DNA of 64,000 bases, from contig JAAAUF010000096.1 of the NCBI GenBank assembly GCA_015499985.1, forward strand, positions 1-64,000, in the 5' to 3' direction. The stretch's first letter is position 1, and each line of letters begins with the position of its first letter. This DNA comes from Haplosporangium gracile (Eukaryota; Mortierellomycota; Mortierellomycetes; Mortierellales; Mortierellaceae). The translations under genes were made by a program, and so were the position numbers. Shown piece by piece: positions 58,391 to 64,000 of the stretch. Below the pieces are notes generated by a model. That model was not told where the DNA came from and did no database searches. It saw nothing but the letters and a program-made list of their open reading frames with translations.

Positions 58391-59746
58391 TCAATCGACC
58401 AAAAGTTCTACTGACCCAGTTTTCTGCCCAATCTTCCACGACACCCTCTTCACTCCAATCGAACAGTGGCGCAGATCATGGCCCAGCTCACCATCTAACT
58501 CGCTCATCGAGTCCACAATCTCAGAGTTCAGCACACCACCTCCAAGCGCCCACGCAAAGCTCGCATGGAACTGTGGATCAGGATAGAATTTGGGCTGGGA
58601 GTACCGTTGAGTAATCACATCCATCTCCGCCACAAGACTCTCTAGCTGTTCCATCGAACAAGAAGGTGGACAAAAACAAACAAACACACTATGTCAATAA
58701 GGTCCCGAGTGCGGTTGATAAAAAAAAATCAACCACAGAAAGGCTGTGTTCTCACCTTAATATGACCTGCTCCCACACGAAGACCGAGGAACGAACGTGT
58801 TCGATCATCGTTGGAGAAACTCTGGATACCAGAAAAGTTGACGCTGAATCTAATACGAAAAGAGTAACGTTTTTCAAAACGTGGCGGAAAAAAAAAAGGA
58901 AGTCAATTGAGTAGATTCGTTATAGTTTTGTAAGTGTGACAAATTTTAGCTCATTTATGCATGGCAGGGCTGTAGTTTTTACCTCTTTCGACTTTTAAAG
59001 GTGTCTCTGATGTCGGATGCAAAGTGGCCAAGATGCAGTTCCTGGAGGTATATAGGTCTTGTTAGACTAATGTGGAGCTCAGTGGCATCCTCAGCACTAT
59101 CAGCTTCAATAGGAACGTCGTTCTTCTTCTTGAGAGATTCGACTGATTGGAGCATGGAGACCGTGGAGGGTGCTAATGATCGTGCTGTCTTAGTAAGAGT
59201 TGACACGATATCGAACAGTTCATGAGATAGTTTAACTATCAGAACAAAATAAAGACATAGTAACATTAGTAAGTTGTGGAAGACCTTTGAGATCCAGCCA
59301 CAGGTGGTGTATTAGCCTGCTCAAAAGTATACCTTCAACGTAGACGTGGACTGGCCACGATCCATCAACGTGGGCACGAGCCCGAATCCGGCCTTGATGA
59401 CGGTTGGGGTTGTCTGGAGTTCGCTCACGGTCCTTGTAAAGATCTGTTAATGTGGAAGGCAAAGGAGGGAGGGACACCTTTTTTCTATTTATGCTTTCGT
59501 TAATTGTACTATTCAGGTTACATATGCAAGGCACGTCCATCCACAGTTCAAATGGAGCACTTCGCATTACCTCCCCTTCTCGGCTGCAGACGTCTGCTCA
59601 AGCTGTCTCTTGGTCCCTGTCTGCTGACTTGCCAAAGGAATGACGCTTGTCGTTTGTGTTTTGCCGCCTAGACTCGTAGCGGTGTTGCGCTCTTGAATCT
59701 CATTCTCATCCTCATCAGACGAACTTCCGTAATCGACCAATGGCAT
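58391..59746 (-). CDS. USB1: USB1, U6 snRNA 3'-phosphodiesterase
   Basis: Five exons, 59746-59571, 59484-59333, 59235-58983, 58849-58756 and 58645-58391, all in phase, give 309 residues. Usb1 trims the oligo(U) tail of U6 snRNA and leaves a protected 3' end, stabilising U6 for splicing; it acts in the nucleus. It is a two-histidine (2H) phosphodiesterase with catalytic motifs H164-I-S166 (LHISLTRP) and H252-A-S254 (FHASFAW), 88 residues apart. N-terminal landmarks are MPLVDYGSSSDEDENE and PPLPSTLTDLYKDRERTPDN, as in other Usb1 proteins. RIRARAHVDGSWPVHVYVEG is also a family block. The start at 59746 faces the RAD5 start, 194 bp away. Confidence 0.94.
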
Positions 59747-59940
59747 GTCAACGTTGTGGGACTACTGATAACAAAGATGATGCAAGGGAACGAGTAAGAC
59801 AAACAGTGGCACAAAGAGAGCTAAAAGAAATAGGCTGCTGACACGCATTTGGTGGCGTCTCTGTTTTGATTTTTCTCGCTTGACGACTACATTTGTTTTT
59901 TTTTGTTTGTCCCTTTCCCTACTCTGTCGATTGCATTTTC
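59747..59940. promoter_or_regulatory. Bidirectional promoter between USB1 and RAD5
   Basis: Only 194 bp separates two divergent start codons, so both promoters and both 5' UTRs must fit here. T-rich run TTTGTTTTTTTTTG at 59891-59904 lies before the RAD5 ATG. No specific factor site is recognised. Confidence 0.6.
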
Positions 59941-62900
59941 ATGGCTGCCACTCGGAACATACCTGCTCACCTCGCCGACTTGGCTGACATCCTCGGCCCC
60001 GATGTCGACGTTGCTATTCTGGAAAAGCTCAACGTCATCTCGGACGGCAACATCAATCGCGCCATCAATCACTTTTATGAAGGAACTTATAATGACGTTA
60101 CCATTCCGGAACGAGCTCCTACCCAAGCACAGCCACCAGCAACTTCATCTTCAGCAAAGACACCGCTTGGCAAGAAATACAACCCAACTATTGGCAACTT
60201 AGAGCAGCTTTTTACACGGAAGACTGGGGCCACGGTACAGTCTGTCAAACAGGAGTCAGGGACAACATCAGTGTCTGTCGCTGCCAGGAAAAAACGCAAG
60301 ATTCAGGATTCGTTTTTCCCCAAGTACCTCGGCGAGATCACTATCATTGCTTATGCGCTCGGAGGAATGGTCAAGATCAAGGCAGGAGAAGATGTGTGCT
60401 TTGAGAGGTCACGGCCTAATCCACAGTCTCAACTGGGTCGTAAGAAGACAGGATGGGCAGCCAAGCCAATCAAGGAGAACAACGTCGTCCGGTTTACAAA
60501 GGAAAACGGTTTTGAGATTGGCCGCCTGCATGTGGACACGGCGCGATGGGTCTCCAAGATCATGGATTATGGGCTGGCAGAATTTCGAGGCACGATTATC
60601 CTTGCACCACCCATCCTCCAGACCGGCGCCGAGATCGTGCTGACGATGCGCTGCTACTTGATTGCTGCAGCCTTTACGGAATTGGGATCAGCCAACAGGG
60701 TTTTGGGAAGCCTCAAGGCAGGATCCTCGTTCGCGAAGGAGGCGGCGGAGACGGAGGATGAATTGGATCTCAAGTACAGGAAGTACGCCATGAACGCCAT
60801 GTTTCGTGAATTGGCGTTGATGCCCATTGCCACCAATACAACCGTTGGGCCGCGTGACCGGAATATTGAAATTTTTAGCTCGACACCCGAGGCAACCACG
60901 ACGGCGGTCAACGAGGACGAGGAGGAGAAGGAGGACGAACCAGAGGTTTCGGACAAGGAGCTTGATGTACTCTATGAGAAGGCACAACAGCACGGACGGG
61001 AATTTGCTCCGATGGATCCACCATCAACGATGACCTATACTCTCAAGCAGTACCAACGACAAGCACTGGCTTGGATGTACCACAAGGAGTGCTCAAAGAC
61101 GAGTGAAGGTCACCAAACATTACATCCGCTCTGGGAGGTATACGAGTTCAAGCAGGAAGACGGCCAGGATCTCAAATCGGATGATCCTCGGAGATATTAT
61201 TTCAACCCATACTCGAGCGAGATGAGCCTCGAGTTTCCGACCGGCGACCAAGTGTGTCGAGGCGGAATTCTGGCGGATGAGATGGGGCTGGGAAAGACTA
61301 TCGAGATTTTGAGCTTGGTACACTCCAACATGATGGACAAGGCGGAGTTGGACGGGCCCGAGGAGGCATTTTCACGGCTTACGACATCAAACTCAACACC
61401 AGCGCTACGACGAACATCGCCAACAACCCTTATTGTCTGTCCGATGAGTTTGATATCACAATGGCGCGATGAGACCGTCAATTCTTCCGGAGGAGCCCTG
61501 ACTGCCGAGGTTTACTACGGAGGTGCCAGAGACCGCACAGACGAGTCTCTTCTTAGACGGGGGGCTCCGGATGTGTTGATTACAAGTTACGGCGTCGTCT
61601 TGTCGGAGTACAGCAAGCTTGTCGTTGCCAGGGAGAACGAGCAGTCCAAATCCAAGGGGATTAACGACCTGGATGATATCAAATCTCAAAATGCTTGGAG
61701 AAAAGGAAGCGTGCTGTTCAATGGTGAGATTCATAAGGTTGAATTTGCTATGTATTTCTTATGCGCATGATTGCATTCATGTACTCATGTCTCACACTCC
61801 TGTTGTACTTCCAGTGGACTTTCATAGAGTTGTACTGGACGAAGCCCATCAGATCAAGAGCCGACTAACCAAGACTGCAAAGGCGTGCTATGCGCTCAAC
61901 TCTGTGCGAAGATGGGTCGTTACCGGAACTCCTATTCAAAACAAACTGGAGGATCTGTTTTCGCTCGTTCATTTCTTGCGAGCTGAGCCTTGGTCCAACT
62001 TTTCGTTCTGGCGCACGTTCATCACGATACCATTTGAATCCAAGGACAAGGATAAAGCCATGCGAGTGATCACGTCGGTCCTGGAACCCCTGGTCTTGAG
62101 ACGGACTAAAACCACCAAGGATGAGAATGGAGACCCAATCATCATGTTACCGGAGAGGACTATTGAGATTGAGTATCTTAAGTTTTCAGCCCAGGAGAAT
62201 GACATTTACCAGGCTTTGTTCAAGGACGGCAAGACAAAGTTCAATCACTACTGCAGAGCGGGTACGGTGCTGAGGCACTATGCCAGCATCTTTCAACTGC
62301 TTATGAGGTGAGTTGCACGCTATTGCACCGTATCACGCCATGTTGCTTCCTGTTGGAATCTTTGATCTAAATATTTGCATGATTTTTGTCATTAATTTCA
62401 ATAGGATGCGCCAAGTATGTGACCATCCATTGTTGGTAGTGGGACGAGGCGGCAAGACAGACGGCGCACAAGATCTCAAGGACGGTCCGGTCCAACTAGA
62501 GGAGCTCATGGCAAAGTTCTCTGGCGACAGCGACCAGAATGATACATCTTTCGGAGCGAGTGTACTTGAGAAGTTGATAAGGAACACGGACGAAATCCCA
62601 GAATGCCCAGTCTGTTTTGAAGACATGGCGGATGGCGTTTTGATGCCTTGTATGCATGCAGCCTGTCGTAGTTGTGTCCTTGACTACCTCCAAGTAAGCC
62701 ATTTTTATTATTTTACCATATTAGGCAGACAAATGTTACTGAAGTACTAATTACATGTTGAATATCTGCTTGTGTGTCATTAGGTCCGCGACGATAAGGG
62801 CGAGAGTGGAGAATGTCCGATTTGCAGACAAGGCCCCATTACGGAGAACGATTTGATCGAGTATACTACTTCCGAGGCGGCAAGCACTGGCACCAAAATG

Positions 62901-63665
62901 GAACTTGCAGACGACGAGAGATCAAGTGTCTCTGGAGGAAACGTTCTGATCAGCGATTCTAGCGGCAACAGTGACCGTGTGATTCAGATGCGACGAAACA
63001 ACTTCAAGTCCTCTGCCAAACTGGACGCGTTGATGCGGCATTTGAACCGAGACCGGAAAACAGATCCTGGTGTAAAGGCAGTTGTGTTCTCTCAATTTAC
63101 AGGGATGTTGGACCTGGCAGGGTCAATTTTGGACAGGGACGGGTTTCAATTTTTGAGGTTGGACGGTACACTGAGTCAGGCCAGTCGCGAACAGACATTG
63201 AAGGCGTTCAAGGACCCGGATCATCCTGCCACGGTAATGCTGATTAGTTTGCGTGCTGGAGGCGTTGGCTTGAATTTGACCGCGGCTAGTCGCGTCTACA
63301 TGCTCGTAAGTTTTTCCTTTGTGCTTGCGTTTTGTTTTGTTCGATGTTTTGCATATTTACTTGTATGACAACGTGCTTTGCAATGCAAAAATGCTCATCC
63401 AAGAAAAAAACCTCCTAAACCTCGTATTTGTTGCATTTAGGACCCATGGTGGAACTACGCGATTGAATCACAGGCCATCGACCGAGTGCATCGAATTGGG
63501 CAGACCAAGCCTGTGGTCGTCAAGCGGTTTATTATCCAAGACTCTGTAGAGGAAAAGATTCTGAGTATCCAGAACCGAAAGAACGCGTTAGCTTCTGGAC
63601 TTGGAATGACCAAGATGGAAGCCCAAGGTGCCAGAATGGATGACCTACAGGAAATTTTCTCTTAG
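59941..63665 (+). CDS. RAD5: RAD5/HLTF-type DNA translocase and ubiquitin ligase
   Basis: Five exons, 59941-61723, 61815-62307, 62405-62693, 62784-63305 and 63441-63665, give 1103 residues. Rad5 extends PCNA ubiquitination to K63 chains with Ubc13-Mms2 and reverses stalled forks (error-free damage tolerance). Order: N-terminal UBA-like segment (residues ~8-45, LGPDVDVAILEKL); HIRAN DNA-end binding domain (~130-250, starting FFPKYLGEITIIAYALGG); SNF2 ATPase with Walker A DEMGLGKT (446-453), DEAH at 603-606 and VTGTPIQNKLEDLFSL; RING finger C826-C869 (CPVCFEDMADGVL ... CPICRQ) inside the helicase as in the family; helicase C-domain VFSQFTGMLDLAG ... SLRAGGVGLNLTAA ... DRVHRIGQ. The fourth intron cuts just before DPWWN. 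Complete and apparently functional. Confidence 0.96.
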
Positions 63666-64000
63666 ACGCCTTTTCTCCCTCCTCTCTCTCGTCTTTATCT
63701 CATCTCTCTCTCATGTCGTTTTTCTTTTCTTTTTACTCTAATATGAGTGTATGTATGTATGCTATTAAAAGGAGAAATTCGTCGGCGGTCTATCTTGTGA
63801 TGTAAAGCACACACATATTCTTTGAATGAAAGAATGAATGGTTGAGAACGGAGAGCAGGACTAAGGAGGAGGAAGATGGGCAAGTACCCATGGGGTCCAA
63901 GCATTGTCCAAAACTGTTGCATATCTGTTTATGCATCACATGGCTCGTCCCTTCATCCTTTTTTTGTTCAGAAGACCCTTTTACATTACTCTCCCTATTC
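63666..64000. other. 3' flank of RAD5; no gene seen
   Basis: C/T-rich then mixed sequence to the window end, with TATGTATG repeats near 63750. No coding signal. Confidence 0.5.

Noticed and set aside
1..64000. CRISPR arrays, insertion sequences, phage or bacterial operons
   Set aside because: No spaced direct repeats, transposase motifs or ribosome-binding sites; the gene structure is eukaryotic throughout.

Overview
This is eukaryotic, filamentous-fungal DNA. Protein-coding genes are split by short GT..AG introns, mostly 55-350 nt. Several predicted proteins carry long Q/S/P-rich disordered regions. Most starts are preceded by long C/T-rich stretches on the sense strand. The gene content (fungal NADPH oxidase, MSS51, GPI-anchored Kre9/Knh1-like protein, fungal-type PARP-like protein) and this architecture suggest an early-diverging fungus of the Mortierella type. 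That placement is inference from style and content, not from a marker gene. A run of 13 N at 18745-18757 marks an assembly gap.

Layout. 1-2000: decayed, coding-like sequence of uncertain strand. 2104-4882 (-): cysteine-free Yap-like bZIP factor. 4883-12503: about 7.6 kb with no convincing protein gene, but with a striking divergent purine/pyrimidine switch near 8.2 kb and one tiny ORF. 12504-14582 (-): kelch-type single-pass membrane protein. 17131-18590 (+): PARP-fold protein with a zinc-type Cys cluster. 19134-21807 (+): HSPA12-like Hsp70-family ATPase. 23959-28039 (+): plasma-membrane Na+/H+ antiporter with a 1.2 kb first intron. 29646-31381 (+): peroxisomal 3-ketoacyl-CoA thiolase. 32150-33170: coding-like, unresolved. 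33964-37773 (-): large disordered coiled-coil protein. 39321-41237 (+): NADPH oxidase. 41433-43033 (+): MSS51. 43395-44501 (-): GPI-anchored Kre9/Knh1-like protein. 46932-49202 (+): sphingosine-1-phosphate lyase. 49416-50198 (+): LYR protein ETFRF1. 50667-51262 (+): weak small-gene candidate. 52163-53732 (+): MOT1-type molybdate/sulfate-family transporter. 53919-56477 (-): NPL4. 57175-57990 (-): GT34 glycosyltransferase. 58391-59746 (-): USB1. 59941-63665 (+): RAD5/HLTF.

Exon models were built by hand. For every named gene the splice sites are canonical and the joined reading frame is open and a multiple of three. There is no operon-like logic. The genes are housekeeping and accessory functions: lipid breakdown in peroxisomes and the ER, mitochondrial COX1 and ETF biogenesis, ion and oxyanion transport, Cdc48-dependent proteolysis, U6 snRNA maturation, and post-replication repair. 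Some neighbours may share promoters (USB1/RAD5 head to head, 194 bp). The least ordinary proteins are the PARP-like protein and its same-strand neighbour, the HSPA12-like ATPase.
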